Positions 19,924 to 28,434 of a stretch of 34,505 nucleotides of DNA are shown in pieces. Origin of the DNA: a virus; IMG/VR virus record IMGVR_UViG_3300021960_000266, positions 1 through 34,505 of that record; one strand, written 5' to 3'. The stretch's first letter is position 1; each line of letters begins with the position of its first letter. The position numbers were made by a program, and so were the translations under genes. The notes under the pieces are model-generated. The model saw only the letters and a list, made by a program, of their open reading frames with translations, made no database searches and was not told the origin of the DNA.

Positions 19924-22233
19924 CTAGATAACGCAGGTTTCGCAATATTCGTCTTCGACGTCAGCTGATTCAAGTTCTGGTAGAGCTTCGGTGCCTATCA
20001 TTTTATTAATGTCTATTTCGCCCTGGCCATCGTGTGTGTTAAAATAATATAGTTGCTTACCACCGTATTTATAAAACATCAGTACGTGTTGTAGCATTGT
20101 ACTCATTGGAATCTTTTCGTCATCATAAAATACAGGATTATAACTTGTGTTTACACTGATCCCTTGATCGATATACTTTTGTAGCACTGCCATAATTTTT
20201 AAGTAGCCTTCTGGTGACTGTTGATCCCATAGTAAATCATACTTGTTCTTTAGTCGTTTGTACTCAGGTACAACCTGTTTAAGAACACCATGCTTTGATT
20301 GCTTCACACTAATTAAACTACGTGGAGGCTCAATGCCGTTGGTTGCATTTGCAATCTGCGCACTTGTTTCACTTGGCATAAGAGCCATTAGTGTACTATT
20401 ACGAATACCTGTTGCTTTAAGTTGCTCACGTAGTCCTTTCCAATCCATACGCTCGACATGCGGAATTAATTCGTCTAAGTCTTTCTTGTATGTTTGGTTA
20501 GGTGTAATACCATGTCCGTATTTTGTTTCCATGTTGCCACTTGGTGCTCCAAACTCTGCTGCTAGGTCTGCACTTGCTTTGATTAGATAGTAACTCCATG
20601 CTTCTGCATACTCATCAACAAGTTGTAGCCCTTCAGAATCAATGTTCTGATAATCAAGTCCATTCTTGGCTAACCAATATGCAAAGTTAATAATACCAAC
20701 ACCTAAAGGACGGCGCTTCTCTGTAGATAACTGCGCTGCTAGGATAGGATAATGTTGATAGCTTAACAGAGCATCTAGTCCACGCACTGCAAGTCTTGCT
20801 ACACGTTCAAAGTCTGTAGGAGATTTAACATTACCCCAATTGATTGCACTCAGTGTACACAAACTAATTTCGCCATCAGGATCATCAAAGCTCTTTAGTG
20901 GCTTTGTTGGTAAGTCAATTTCGGCACACAAGTTTGACTGTCTAATAGGCGCAACCTCAGGAAGGAAACTGCCGTGGTCGTTGGCATTGTCTACATTCTG
21001 TAAATAAATGCGTCCTGTGTTCTTGCGCTCTTCCATAAAGCTACCAAACAATTGTGCTGCTGGAATAGTTTTCTTGCGCAGTCTTGTGTTGCGTTCTGCT
21101 GTTTCATAAAGTTCACGGAACCTATCTTGATCGGCAAAAAATGCATCATACAATCCTGGTACATCACTAGGCGAGAAAAGAGTTATATCGCCGCCTGTAA
21201 CAAGTCTTTCATACATTAGTTTATTAAACTGCACACCGTAGTCCATATGACGCACACGGTTTTCTTCTGTGCCTTTGTTGTTCTTTAGCACTAGCATTTC
21301 TTCTGCTTCTAAATGCCAAATAGGATAGTAAATTGTAGCTGCGCCGCCACGTACACCGCCTTGGCTACACGACTTAGTTGCTGCTTGAAACATTTTATAG
21401 AAAGGAATAATACCTGTGTGGTATGCATCTCCCTTACGAATAGGCGAACCAATAGCACGGATGCTGCCGCCGCCGATGCCAATGCCTGCTTTTTGACTTA
21501 CATACTTAACAACACTGCTAGTAGTAGCATTAATACTGTCAAGACTATCATCAGTTTCGATAAGAACACAGGAACTAAATTGACGCTGTGGAGTTCTAAC
21601 GCCAGCCATAACAGGAGTAGGCAAACTAATATCATGGAGTGATACAGCATCGTAGTACTCCTTTACCCATGTTAGTCTAGTTTCTGCTGGATAGTCAGCA
21701 AATAGTGTTGCTGCTATTAGTATGTAGCACATTTGCGGTGTTTCAAAGATTTCACCACTGACTCTGTTTTGACACAAATACTTTCCTCTTAGTTGCTCCA
21801 TAGCAACATAGGTTAGGTTTTCATCTCGTTCGTGTTTAATAAAACTGTTAATTTTATCCCATTCGTTGTCGTCGTATTTTGTAATCAATTCAGGATCGTA
21901 AAACCCTGCTTCGATATTACGTTCAACTAATTCTTTTACATGACAAGGATCGTAGCCGTCATAGACTTCTTTGCGTAGTGCATAATTGATAAGTCTGCCG
22001 CCAACATATTGATAGTTAGGATTTTCTTCACTGATAAGATCTGCTGCTGCTTTGATAAGAGTTTCTTGTATTTCGCTAGTCTGCATTCCATTGTAAAATT
22101 GAATTTGACTTTTAATTTCTACCTCGCTTGGGCTAACTCCTGTAATATCGTTACATGCATAAAATACTACTTTGTGTAGCTTTTCTACGTCTAGTGTTTC
22201 TTTATCGCCGTTGCGCTTGGTAACTTGAATCAT
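19924..22233 (-). CDS. nrdA: Ribonucleotide reductase class Ia, alpha subunit
   Basis: The 769-residue protein has an N-terminal ATP cone (residues 1-90, allosteric activity site) and all catalytic residues aligned three positions before E. coli NrdA: Cys222 (SSCVLIE), Asn434/Cys436/Glu438 (SNLCAEID), Cys459 (SLCTLS), and the C-terminal shuttle pair EYCETCVI. It is full length with no intein or split. It makes deoxyribonucleotides for phage replication. SD GAAGGA lies 9 bases before the ATG. A CTAAATA box (22262-22268) overlaps the stop of the upstream gene but may be coincidental. Confidence 0.97.
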   Translation of the reverse strand: MIQVTKRNGDKETLDVEKLHKVVFYACNDITGVSPSEVEIKSQIQFYNGMQTSEIQETLIKAAADLISEENPNYQYVGGRLINYALRKEVYDGYDPCHVKELVERNIEAGFYDPELITKYDDNEWDKINSFIKHERDENLTYVAMEQLRGKYLCQNRVSGEIFETPQMCYILIAATLFADYPAETRLTWVKEYYDAVSLHDISLPTPVMAGVRTPQRQFSSCVLIETDDSLDSINATTSSVVKYVSQKAGIGIGGGSIRAIGSPIRKGDAYHTGIIPFYKMFQAATKSCSQGGVRGGAATIYYPIWHLEAEEMLVLKNNKGTEENRVRHMDYGVQFNKLMYERLVTGGDITLFSPSDVPGLYDAFFADQDRFRELYETAERNTRLRKKTIPAAQLFGSFMEERKNTGRIYLQNVDNANDHGSFLPEVAPIRQSNLCAEIDLPTKPLKSFDDPDGEISLCTLSAINWGNVKSPTDFERVARLAVRGLDALLSYQHYPILAAQLSTEKRRPLGVGIINFAYWLAKNGLDYQNIDSEGLQLVDEYAEAWSYYLIKASADLAAEFGAPSGNMETKYGHGITPNQTYKKDLDELIPHVERMDWKGLREQLKATGIRNSTLMALMPSETSAQIANATNGIEPPRSLISVKQSKHGVLKQVVPEYKRLKNKYDLLWDQQSPEGYLKIMAVLQKYIDQGISVNTSYNPVFYDDEKIPMSTMLQHVLMFYKYGGKQLYYFNTHDGQGEIDINKMIGTEALPELESADVEDEYCETCVI

Positions 22234-22264
22234 TCTTTCTTATCCTTCTATCAATGTTTGGTAT

Positions 22265-22690
22265 TTAGTATTCGTTCGGTAACGAATATACTGATTCGAC
22301 AATTAAATTGTCGGGCAAATTTTCTTTTTTAATGATGCTTCCTCGGTCATACCCAATCACATTATCGTCAACAAAAAACAAGTAATGCGAAGTGGATCTA
22401 TCTTTGTCTTGTGTAATATGTATCTCTTTGACACTATTAGAAAAACGTTCAGTTAACCCTAAAGTGTACCCAATTCCTAAAATATATCCAAACTCATCGT
22501 ACTTGTTTTCTTCAAGCAATTCCCAAGGAGTTGGCCAGTTTTCTGGAGTGTAAGGATCAATACAAAAAGCAGATATTGGCGCAGTATTATATAGTTCTAC
22601 TGTGCTTTTAAAAGGCTGTTCATCTGTTTCTAGATGTTGTCTAAAATCATACCAGGCACGAAGCCGGTCTTCAATATTTTTATCAAACAT
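22265..22690 (-). CDS. Conserved hypothetical protein, 141 aa
   Basis: The start at 22690 (MFDKNIEDRLRAWYDFR) directly follows the tailspike stop, and there is no SD, so reinitiation after the tailspike is likely. It is a mixed alpha/beta protein, Trp/Tyr rich (PENWPTPWELLEENKYDEFGYILGIGYTLGL). No family is recognised. Its position after the tailspike suggests an assembly chaperone or tail accessory protein. Confidence 0.68.
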   Translation of the reverse strand: MFDKNIEDRLRAWYDFRQHLETDEQPFKSTVELYNTAPISAFCIDPYTPENWPTPWELLEENKYDEFGYILGIGYTLGLTERFSNSVKEIHITQDKDRSTSHYLFFVDDNVIGYDRGSIIKKENLPDNLIVESVYSLPNEY

Positions 22691-22692
22691 AA

Positions 22693-24402
22693 CTACGCAC
22701 GTACACGGTAAGAGTAAGTGAATAGGTCTTCTGTTAATGGCGTTAGGTTTTTGCACTTAACAACAATACTAGGCGACAGCGAACCATCAATGTCGTCTGT
22801 TGTTGCTGAAAACACAAAGTTTGCTAGATATGCTGTATCGCCTTGAAAATCAGTTGTTTGATTTACTAGCAAGGTAGTGTTGTTACTATCGTAATGAAAT
22901 TCCATAGTTCCTGTCTGTCTTAAATAAATGTCTGCATCTACGCCGTTTACTCGTTGACCTTCGTACAAATAGTCTAAGTAAACAACTCCTTCATTATACA
23001 ACGGTAACTTCAAGATGTCAACCGGATCTGTGCCACCATCTACTTGTGTATTACCAATAGTAATTGAATGGCGTGTTTTGTTATCAAAGTTTACTCTACC
23101 TGCAACATCTGCTATGTAGTTGGTGCCAATGTGTGGATCAACAATACTACTATCGCCAGCTGATCTGTGAGGTGACAAACGTAGTGTTCTTTGGAAATGG
23201 TCATTGATAGTTGCATTGTCCATATCATTTGTAAAACTAATAACAGGTGTAGTACAGTTGCCTTCGTCGCCACCGTCGTTGCCACAGTTTAGGAATGTAT
23301 TGTTTTGACTGGTGTTATAGTTTCCATTTTCAAATAGTAGTGTGTCTCTATAGACTAGATCAAATTTACTATCTTGAATAATATTATAACTAGGTCCAGT
23401 TGCAAATCCATTTGCACTGTTCAATGATCCTTCGCCCATTACAAATGCTTTCCAGCATATGCTTACATTAATATTTGTCCATACATTTTTGTCAGCATCG
23501 TGAGGTGCTTCGACAATATGATAGAAGTTATCGCAATCAATATTTGTAAATGTGTTTTCAATACACTGTGCATTACCAGTGCCGACCATATCAAATACTA
23601 CATGAAAACTTTCATCAGCATCGCCAAAGTCGCCGCCGAATGTCCATACACCTTCAATTTTTAAATCACTAAAGTTACTACGGGCAACTTCACGCATTTG
23701 GAATACTGCACTATATCTATTATTGCGTAGTGTCATTCCGCTAATATTATTATGTCTTACTTGTGTTGTATCAGCACTTGTTACTGGAACTGTTTGTGCT
23801 AGTCCTGTATAAACACCAGGCTGAGCATTACCATTAGCAAACGCAAACATTGGTTTTGTATTTGCGGTAGCTGAGTTATCTGCTTCGGTGTACAATATTG
23901 TTTTGCCAACTCCGTCACCAACTAAACTTACAAGTGGTGGAATGTAGATTGTACTGCGTAGAATATATTCACCTGCTGGCACCTTAAGAGTTACTTTTTC
24001 TTTGCTTACTAGACTACGTAAATAGAGTGCATCAATTGCTGCCTGAAATGCTGGAGCATCGTCAGTACCAAGTCCATCGCCGACTGCACCAAAGTCAATT
24101 ACTGTTGTTGTAGCATCAAGTTTGGCTTCAAGTGTTTGTGCTACTTTTGCAGTTGATCCCCATAGGTTGCTGGTGTTTTTATAGATATAAGAATTGGCTA
24201 ATGCAAATATATCACTGTGTTGTGTAAGAATTTCAGTATTACCAACTGCTGGGGCGCCTTCGCTAACTGCACCGTTACCGACATACATCTTTTGTGTATC
24301 AATTGCCCAACCTAGCTCTCCTGAAGCTAGTTGTGGAATACCAATTTCAGTTAATTCTCTACCGCGTCTGTTCTGTATTCGAGAAATTTGAACAATGGCC
24401 AT
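22693..24402 (-). CDS. Tailspike with pectate-lyase-like beta-helix, 569 aa
   Basis: The N-terminal ~60 residues (ISRIQNRRGRELTEIGIPQLASGELGWAIDTQKMYVGNG) are the short attachment module seen on many phage fibres. Residues ~95-180 have the Pectate_lyase_3 start: VIDFGAVGDGLGTDDAPAFQAAIDAL, TLKVPAGEYIL, GDGVGKTIL. Then come coils rich in Asn/Thr/Ser turns (ISGMTLRNNRYSAVF, NTFTNIDCDNFYHIV, NTFLNCGNDGGDE), typical of a right-handed beta-helix. It probably binds or depolymerises a host polysaccharide; catalytic residues cannot be assigned. SD TAGGAG; a GATAAATA box lies 27-34 bases upstream. Confidence 0.85.
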   Translation of the reverse strand: MAIVQISRIQNRRGRELTEIGIPQLASGELGWAIDTQKMYVGNGAVSEGAPAVGNTEILTQHSDIFALANSYIYKNTSNLWGSTAKVAQTLEAKLDATTTVIDFGAVGDGLGTDDAPAFQAAIDALYLRSLVSKEKVTLKVPAGEYILRSTIYIPPLVSLVGDGVGKTILYTEADNSATANTKPMFAFANGNAQPGVYTGLAQTVPVTSADTTQVRHNNISGMTLRNNRYSAVFQMREVARSNFSDLKIEGVWTFGGDFGDADESFHVVFDMVGTGNAQCIENTFTNIDCDNFYHIVEAPHDADKNVWTNINVSICWKAFVMGEGSLNSANGFATGPSYNIIQDSKFDLVYRDTLLFENGNYNTSQNNTFLNCGNDGGDEGNCTTPVISFTNDMDNATINDHFQRTLRLSPHRSAGDSSIVDPHIGTNYIADVAGRVNFDNKTRHSITIGNTQVDGGTDPVDILKLPLYNEGVVYLDYLYEGQRVNGVDADIYLRQTGTMEFHYDSNNTTLLVNQTTDFQGDTAYLANFVFSATTDDIDGSLSPSIVVKCKNLTPLTEDLFTYSYRVRA

Positions 24403-24418
24403 GTTATACTCCTAGTGA

Positions 24419-25126
24419 TCATTTTAAGTATTTATCCAATCGTCCTGATTGCACCCAATCGCCGTAACCGTTTTCTTGCGCAAGTTTTGTAGTGTGATAC
24501 GGAGTTACTTCGGTTTGCTCCCAAGTGTGTGGACTCAATGGATAATCATCTATAATATTTTTTGCATCCATTGGTAGTAAATCGTTTAACCTAGGGGTTA
24601 TCTGTAGGTCTGGTGCTGGGAAAAAAACAAAAGGTATTCCACTTTTAACTAGGGTAACCCATGTACTGTGTATAATCCAAGCATCTTGGTCTGCTTTGGA
24701 TCTCCATTCATAATTCTTAACAAAGAATCCTTTTATATTTTTAGCAACCTTTGGTGCATTGTGTTGTAGCAAACTAGTTAAACTGTTTGAAATAATGCTT
24801 GGATGTTCTTTAAAGCGTGGATCCAAACTACTAACATCTTCCATCCCGCGATAATTAAAATCAAACAAGCTAGGAGGGTGTCCTTGGGCTCGTTCGGCTT
24901 TGATTTCTATTCTATCAGATAGAGTTGAACTCCAAAAAATAAAGTCAACTCTATCTTCAATAAGCTGATCGATTTGATATCTTATAAGTGTGTTACTAGC
25001 ACCGCTTCTGGCAAATGTCTTATAGTTGGTAACATAATGTTTAGCAAGATGCTGTGTAAAGTGTTGATCAGGATAGTCTTGTCTTGCAGACATATAACTA
25101 TCTCCTGCTACTCCAATTGTTTTCAT
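24419..25126 (-). CDS. SGNH/GDSL-like protein, 235 aa
   Basis: IGVAGDSYMSA (residues 3-13) matches SGNH block I (GDS, Ser nucleophile), FARSGASNTLIRYQI matches block II (Gly/Asn), and DFIFWSSTLSDRIEI a block III-like strand; a His near the end (PHTWEQTE or YHTTKLA) could be block V. If active, it would be an esterase or deacetylase on glycans, in keeping with its place before the tailspike. The start overlaps the nuclease stop (ATGA). Confidence 0.68.
   Translation of the reverse strand: MKTIGVAGDSYMSARQDYPDQHFTQHLAKHYVTNYKTFARSGASNTLIRYQIDQLIEDRVDFIFWSSTLSDRIEIKAERAQGHPPSLFDFNYRGMEDVSSLDPRFKEHPSIISNSLTSLLQHNAPKVAKNIKGFFVKNYEWRSKADQDAWIIHSTWVTLVKSGIPFVFFPAPDLQITPRLNDLLPMDAKNIIDDYPLSPHTWEQTEVTPYHTTKLAQENGYGDWVQSGRLDKYLK
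24429..24436 (-). promoter_or_regulatory. Late-type promoter GATAAATA for the tailspike
   Basis: GATAAATAC lies within the last codons of the SGNH-like gene, 27 bases from the tailspike ATG. Confidence 0.5.
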
Positions 25127-25806
25127 CCATGTTTCTCATAATACTGGCGGCAGCGATTCCACCACTCTTGTTCCCATTCTGCAAACTCATCTGGCCACAA
25201 GTCAAACTGCTGATACTCCAAGCCGCGACTGCACATAAAGATGTGTCCTTCACGTATGTCTGTACCATGCACTTCGTTATGTCCTAGTGCATATGCTGTA
25301 AGCTGTAGATAGTAGTCTTCTACCCACTCAGGCTTCTTAGGCTTGTTGGTTTGCTTAAAATCCATTATGCAGGGGTTGCCTTTGTATACGCCTACTAGGT
25401 CAGTTGTGCCTGCATAGATACCAGGGACATAAAGTGGAACTTCACTGCCCCAAATCTCATCTACATCTCCCATAGCTTCATCACGTATTACACATGCCAT
25501 TTGATATGCTTGTTGTGCATATGGATTACTGCCTGCACTCTCTGTCCATACACCATTGTCTACATAGTCTTCAAGGTACTTGTGCATACGTGTGCCTACG
25601 CCGCTGGCTTCAGTAACAATCTCTTGTGCTTTCTTTTCGCCTACACGTTTCTTCCAAGCAATGAGATGACTCATGTCTTTGGTGCCGCTAAGGATTGTTG
25701 TTACACTTGCTACAGGAGGTCCGCCGGGTGCAGCGTATCTGCGCTTGCCGCCAACTTCAACACGCTTGAGTTTCTCATACGTATACTTGGGTTTTATTAA
25801 TGTCAT
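25123..25806 (-). CDS. PD-(D/E)XK nuclease, RecB/Cas4-like
   Basis: The 227-residue protein has the RecB-family nuclease motifs in order: His75 in GTRMHKYLED, Glu122 (WGSEVPL), Asp136 in AGTTDLVGV, Asp149-x-Lys151 in CIMDFKQT, and the QxxxY motif (Gln168, Tyr172 in YLQLTAYAL). It would degrade DNA ends with a divalent metal, in recombination or host DNA breakdown. Homologues are common in marine T4-like phages. The promoter is so close that the mRNA probably begins at the ATG. Confidence 0.92.
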   Translation of the reverse strand: MTLIKPKYTYEKLKRVEVGGKRRYAAPGGPPVASVTTILSGTKDMSHLIAWKKRVGEKKAQEIVTEASGVGTRMHKYLEDYVDNGVWTESAGSNPYAQQAYQMACVIRDEAMGDVDEIWGSEVPLYVPGIYAGTTDLVGVYKGNPCIMDFKQTNKPKKPEWVEDYYLQLTAYALGHNEVHGTDIREGHIFMCSRGLEYQQFDLWPDEFAEWEQEWWNRCRQYYEKHG

Positions 25807-25811
25807 ACTTT

Positions 25812-25840
25812 ATATTATAATAGGATCAGGCATTTGTCAA
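25812..25840 (-). promoter_or_regulatory. Sigma70-like promoter of the PD-(D/E)XK nuclease gene
   Basis: TTGACA (25835-25840) with TAATAT (25812-25817, 17-bp spacer) or TATAAT (25814-25819, 15-bp spacer). The start falls at 25805-25807, on the ATG. Confidence 0.75.
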
Positions 25841-25841
25841 C

Positions 25842-26120
25842 CTATAGTTTTTTGCCAACGTTGGTTGCTTTCTTGGCCATTTTACCAACTTTATCTTTGT
25901 CACGCTTTTTATCTTTAGGATCTAAGTCGTCAACTTCACTTGTTTTTAATTCAAGTGTATCTTGTGTAAAGTCTTTGATAAGTTCGTTTACTCTGTTGTC
26001 ATTATCATATGCACTTTTTAGCATATCATAATTAAACTGCGGAGCGCCCATGTTTAACATGTACTCGTTAATTTCATCCATTGTAATAGAAGTTTGGCCC
26101 TTGTCTTTCAACAGGGCCAA
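25842..26120 (-). CDS. Downstream half of a likely -1 frameshift pair (helical protein)
   Basis: The frame contains TSITMDEINEYMLNMGAPQFNYDMLKSAYDNDNRVNELIKDF, a helical domain, and a basic C-tail (DPKDKKRDKDKVGKMAKKATNVGKKL). No ATG or GTG start precedes the conserved-looking region; the only candidate is a TTG at 26120 without an SD. The frame stays open upstream (VTEAVRTDKLYQV) into the A-run at the end of the 254-aa gene. Expression by -1 slippage, giving a 359-aa fusion, is the best explanation. Otherwise it starts at the TTG or by reinitiation. Function is unknown. Confidence 0.65.
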   Translation of the reverse strand: MALLKDKGQTSITMDEINEYMLNMGAPQFNYDMLKSAYDNDNRVNELIKDFTQDTLELKTSEVDDLDPKDKKRDKDKVGKMAKKATNVGKKL

Positions 26121-26130
26121 TACTTGATAG

Positions 26131-26168
26131 AGCTTGTCAGTTCTGACAGCTTCAGTTACTTTTTTTTT
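26131..26168 (-). promoter_or_regulatory. Candidate programmed -1 frameshift signal (A AAA AAG)
   Basis: On the minus strand an A9 run ends in the slippery heptamer A AAA AAG (26165-26159) in the zero frame of the 254-aa gene. The stop TAA follows at once. A 7-nt spacer leads to a hairpin (26151-26131, AGCT/AGCT plus GTC/GAC with a bulged A). Confidence 0.6.
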
Positions 26169-26920
26169 GAAAGTGTTTTTGCTAATTTACGTGGATCTAC
26201 TGATTCACGCTGTGCTCTTTCGTCTGGCAAGTCTTCGCCGCCAGCTGCTGGTTCGGCTGCTGCCATATCATCCATGTCGTCCATGTCCATATCGCCTGTG
26301 TCGCCCATGTCATCAGTTGGTTCCATATCCATGTCCATATCGTCCATGTCCGGATCAGCACCCATCATGTCATCGCCGCCTTCGCCTGTGATTTGTCCTA
26401 CGCCTGCTGTTAGTGCAACACGAGTTGATTCCATTGCACCATACAAACTATCTAGTGCTGGCTTGATAGTGTTGGTAAACTGTTCGCTTGCTTCAGCACC
26501 CATTTCGTCACGGATTGCATCAGCTAGTTCTAGCATGGACTCTGTTTGCATTTCCGCTGTGTCTTCCATCCAACCAGTTAAACGATCAACCATTTCTTTA
26601 GCTGCCATTACTAATTCAGCTTGGTCTTCTGCACCTTCGTTGACTTGTGATTCTTCTGGGATTTCAATATCACCACGTTCACTAATCTCTGCATTTAGTA
26701 CGTCAAGCATTAGTTTTGATTTTTGATATGTTTCGTTGTGAACATTATCAAAACTTTCATTTGTTTCTACATTGAATACTTGTGTACGTAATTTATTACG
26801 AGCAGTTTGTAGTTGCTCTAAAGTAAATTTTCCTAGGTTTAGTTTAGCGCCGAAGCGTTTTGCTAGACTTTCATTAAGTGTCTTAGCTGTTACTGGTTTT
26901 GCAAATTCTGAAATAATCAT
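26156..26920 (-). CDS. T4-like conserved protein with acidic Met/Asp-rich tail, 254 aa
   Basis: The N-terminal ~150 residues are helical (AKTLNESLAKRFGAKLNLGKFTLEQLQTARNKLR, MVDRLTGWMEDTAEMQTESMLELADAIRDEMG). I recall close relatives in cyanophages near head genes. Residues ~185-230 are a low-complexity Asp/Met repeat (DMDDMDMDMEP type). The end is RKLAKTLSKKK. It may be a scaffold- or head-associated protein; this is inference. SD AGGATGG and a GATAAATA late box lie upstream. Its last codons hold the frameshift heptamer. Confidence 0.75.
   Translation of the reverse strand: MIISEFAKPVTAKTLNESLAKRFGAKLNLGKFTLEQLQTARNKLRTQVFNVETNESFDNVHNETYQKSKLMLDVLNAEISERGDIEIPEESQVNEGAEDQAELVMAAKEMVDRLTGWMEDTAEMQTESMLELADAIRDEMGAEASEQFTNTIKPALDSLYGAMESTRVALTAGVGQITGEGGDDMMGADPDMDDMDMDMEPTDDMGDTGDMDMDDMDDMAAAEPAAGGEDLPDERAQRESVDPRKLAKTLSKKK
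26254..26357. repeat. Low-complexity Asp/Met coding repeat
   Basis: Repeats of tccatgtcc/tccatatc units on the plus strand encode the acidic Asp-Met run of the 254-aa protein. This is a region prone to length change. Confidence 0.75.
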
Positions 26921-26947
26921 GGGTCCATCCTGATGTTTTATTAAAAG

Positions 26948-26955
26948 TATTTATC
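26948..26955 (-). promoter_or_regulatory. Late-type promoter GATAAATA
   Basis: GATAAATAC lies 28 bases before the ATG of the 254-aa gene, next to the stop of the 140-aa gene. Confidence 0.55.
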
Positions 26956-26956
26956 A

Positions 26957-27379
26957 CTAGTGTTTTAAAATGTACGATTCTAGATCTGTATTAATACTAT
27001 CTAACTTGGATTTTGCTAATTCTAACCTAGTTTCTAGTATAAATTTCCTACTTTCGTCAGTAGTTCTACTAATGATGTATGAATAATGCATTGCATCATT
27101 TAAGTGTTTTGCTGCAATGTGATCTTTTTGTTGTAATTGATCAATTCGATGTCCACCAAGACTAGCTTTGGCAATTGCTAATGCGCCGTGTTTGGTGTCT
27201 GCTGTAGAAACTGTAGCATTATCGTCAGTGTCTACAATTATATATCCGTGTTTTGTACTACGACGAACAATCATCTTTCCAATACGTATTGTCTTGCCTT
27301 CTTTATAAGGCAATGTGTATTGAGGAATAATTTTATCTACTAAACTTTGTAGTTCGTCTGCTGTGTTACGAGTGCTCAT
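26957..27379 (-). CDS. Conserved hypothetical protein, 140 aa
   Basis: The start MSTRNTADELQSLVDKI at 27379 overlaps the end of the 68-aa gene. The N-terminal half is beta-rich (KTIRIGKMIVRRSTKHGYIIVDTDDNATVSTADTK) and the C-terminal half helical (ALAIAKASLGG, HYSYIISRTTDESRKFILETRLELAKSKLDSI). I recall similar proteins in T4-like marine phages without a role. It lies in a block of head- or assembly-like genes. Confidence 0.7.
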   Translation of the reverse strand: MSTRNTADELQSLVDKIIPQYTLPYKEGKTIRIGKMIVRRSTKHGYIIVDTDDNATVSTADTKHGALAIAKASLGGHRIDQLQQKDHIAAKHLNDAMHYSYIISRTTDESRKFILETRLELAKSKLDSINTDLESYILKH

Positions 27380-27572
27380 GTCCAACAACCAATAAGGCTC
27401 CTTTATAATTGACTTTAGAAACTAGGCTTTTACGTACTAGATTGTCTAGGACAATCTGTTCACGTTCAGTAAAAAACTCAATATAACACGGTTTTTCTAA
27501 CTTGTCAAGCAAAGACTTTTCTTCGTTAGTTGTGTATATTTCAAATCCTTTTACTAGTTCATTCAATTTCAT
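27366..27572 (-). CDS. Conserved hypothetical protein, 68 aa
   Basis: MKLNELVKGFEIYTTNEEKSLLDKLEKP is followed by FTEREQIVLDNLVRKSLVSKV, which reads like a small winged-helix or regulatory domain. No function is recognised. The start overlaps the preceding gene's stop by 4 bases (ATGA) and its end overlaps the next start by 14. Confidence 0.68.
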   Translation of the reverse strand: MKLNELVKGFEIYTTNEEKSLLDKLEKPCYIEFFTEREQIVLDNLVRKSLVSKVNYKGALLVVGHEHS

Positions 27573-28132
27573 TGTTCAGCGGCCCTCTGTAAATCTGCAC
27601 TTTTGTAAGTCATTTTCTTTGGTTCGCCTGGCTTGGCTTGTGGATCTTCAATTTCAACTTCGTCACCTTGTGTACGTGTTACTTTGAAGTTCTTCTTGCC
27701 GCCTGGAGTATTGGTTGGTAGTTTTATTGCTTTGCCTACCTTTAAAGCTGGATCGCCACCCATTGTTTTAGCACCTTGTGTAGCACTTGCTGCACCTGGG
27801 TTGATTGGTGCTTTGCCTGATGTTGGAGCAGGCTTTGCTGTTGCTGGTTGAGTACCAACTTTAGCGTTTGGATCATTTGTAGGTGCTTCGTCGTCATCAC
27901 CGGCTACTGCATTATATGCCCCTTTTGCCACATTGCCGACACCTTTAGCAACACCCTTTGCTGCTTTGTATGCACCCTTGGCTGCAAGTTTGCCAACACC
28001 TAGTGCTGCCTTGCCTGCAAGTTTTCCAACGCCGCCAACTGCGGCTCGAGCTACACCACCTGCAATAGCAGGAATAAGAGGAAGTATTTCATCCAACTGT
28101 TCTTCTTCTTTTATAAACTCGTGTGCTCTCAT
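27569..28132 (-). CDS. Ala/Gly/Lys-rich protein with IP-like N-terminus, 187 aa
   Basis: The N-terminus MRAHEFIKEEEQLDE resembles the capsid-targeting peptide of T4 internal proteins (MKTYQEFIxE type). Residues 16-80 are an Ala/Gly/Lys glycine-zipper-like stretch (AGGVARAAVGGVGKLAGKAALG, then AAKGVAKGVGNVAKG), which is membrane-active or packing prone. A Pro/Thr linker and a small beta domain follow (FKVTRTQGDEVEIEDP). It could be an internal capsid or injected protein; this is inference. It overlaps the downstream gene by 4 bases. Confidence 0.68.
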   Translation of the reverse strand: MRAHEFIKEEEQLDEILPLIPAIAGGVARAAVGGVGKLAGKAALGVGKLAAKGAYKAAKGVAKGVGNVAKGAYNAVAGDDDEAPTNDPNAKVGTQPATAKPAPTSGKAPINPGAASATQGAKTMGGDPALKVGKAIKLPTNTPGGKKNFKVTRTQGDEVEIEDPQAKPGEPKKMTYKSADLQRAAEQ

Positions 28133-28434
28133 CTTTTACTCTTACGCCTTCTTTTTGGTTTGATACTAGTTTTGTTTAAATTGTAAACACGTTTAGTTGT
28201 TGGTCTTCTTACAGTTCTGCTTCTGTTGATTGCTTGTACACTGCTTTTACTTCTACGTGTTCTTTTTAGACTAGTACTTTTCTTTTGCGATACTGGTGTT
28301 GAGCATGTTGCAGGTTTAGCCACCACACGACCTTTTTTAGATCCGCTGGTGCAACGATACTTGCGCTTAACGCCGCCTTTGCTATCTCTTGCCCATACTT
28401 GGGTGTAGCTTTCTATGATTTCTGCATATCTCAT
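28129..28434 (-). CDS. Very basic Cys-containing protein, paralogue A, 101 aa
   Basis: It starts MRYAEIIESYTQVWARD and then has KRKYRCTSGSKKGRVVAKPATC followed by a Lys/Arg/Ser-rich tail ending KPKRRRKSKR. It shares QVWAR...KYRCT.G..KGRVVAK...C with the adjacent 97-aa protein. The two Cys and the basic character suggest nucleic-acid binding, perhaps a zinc-ribbon half site or disulfide. It is coupled to both neighbours by ATGA overlaps. Confidence 0.72.
   Translation of the reverse strand: MRYAEIIESYTQVWARDSKGGVKRKYRCTSGSKKGRVVAKPATCSTPVSQKKSTSLKRTRRSKSSVQAINRSRTVRRPTTKRVYNLNKTSIKPKRRRKSKR

Noticed and set aside
22262-22268. CTAAATA box before nrdA
   Set aside because: It overlaps the stop codon of the previous gene. 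nrdA is expected to be early, so a late box is doubtful and it was not listed as a promoter.
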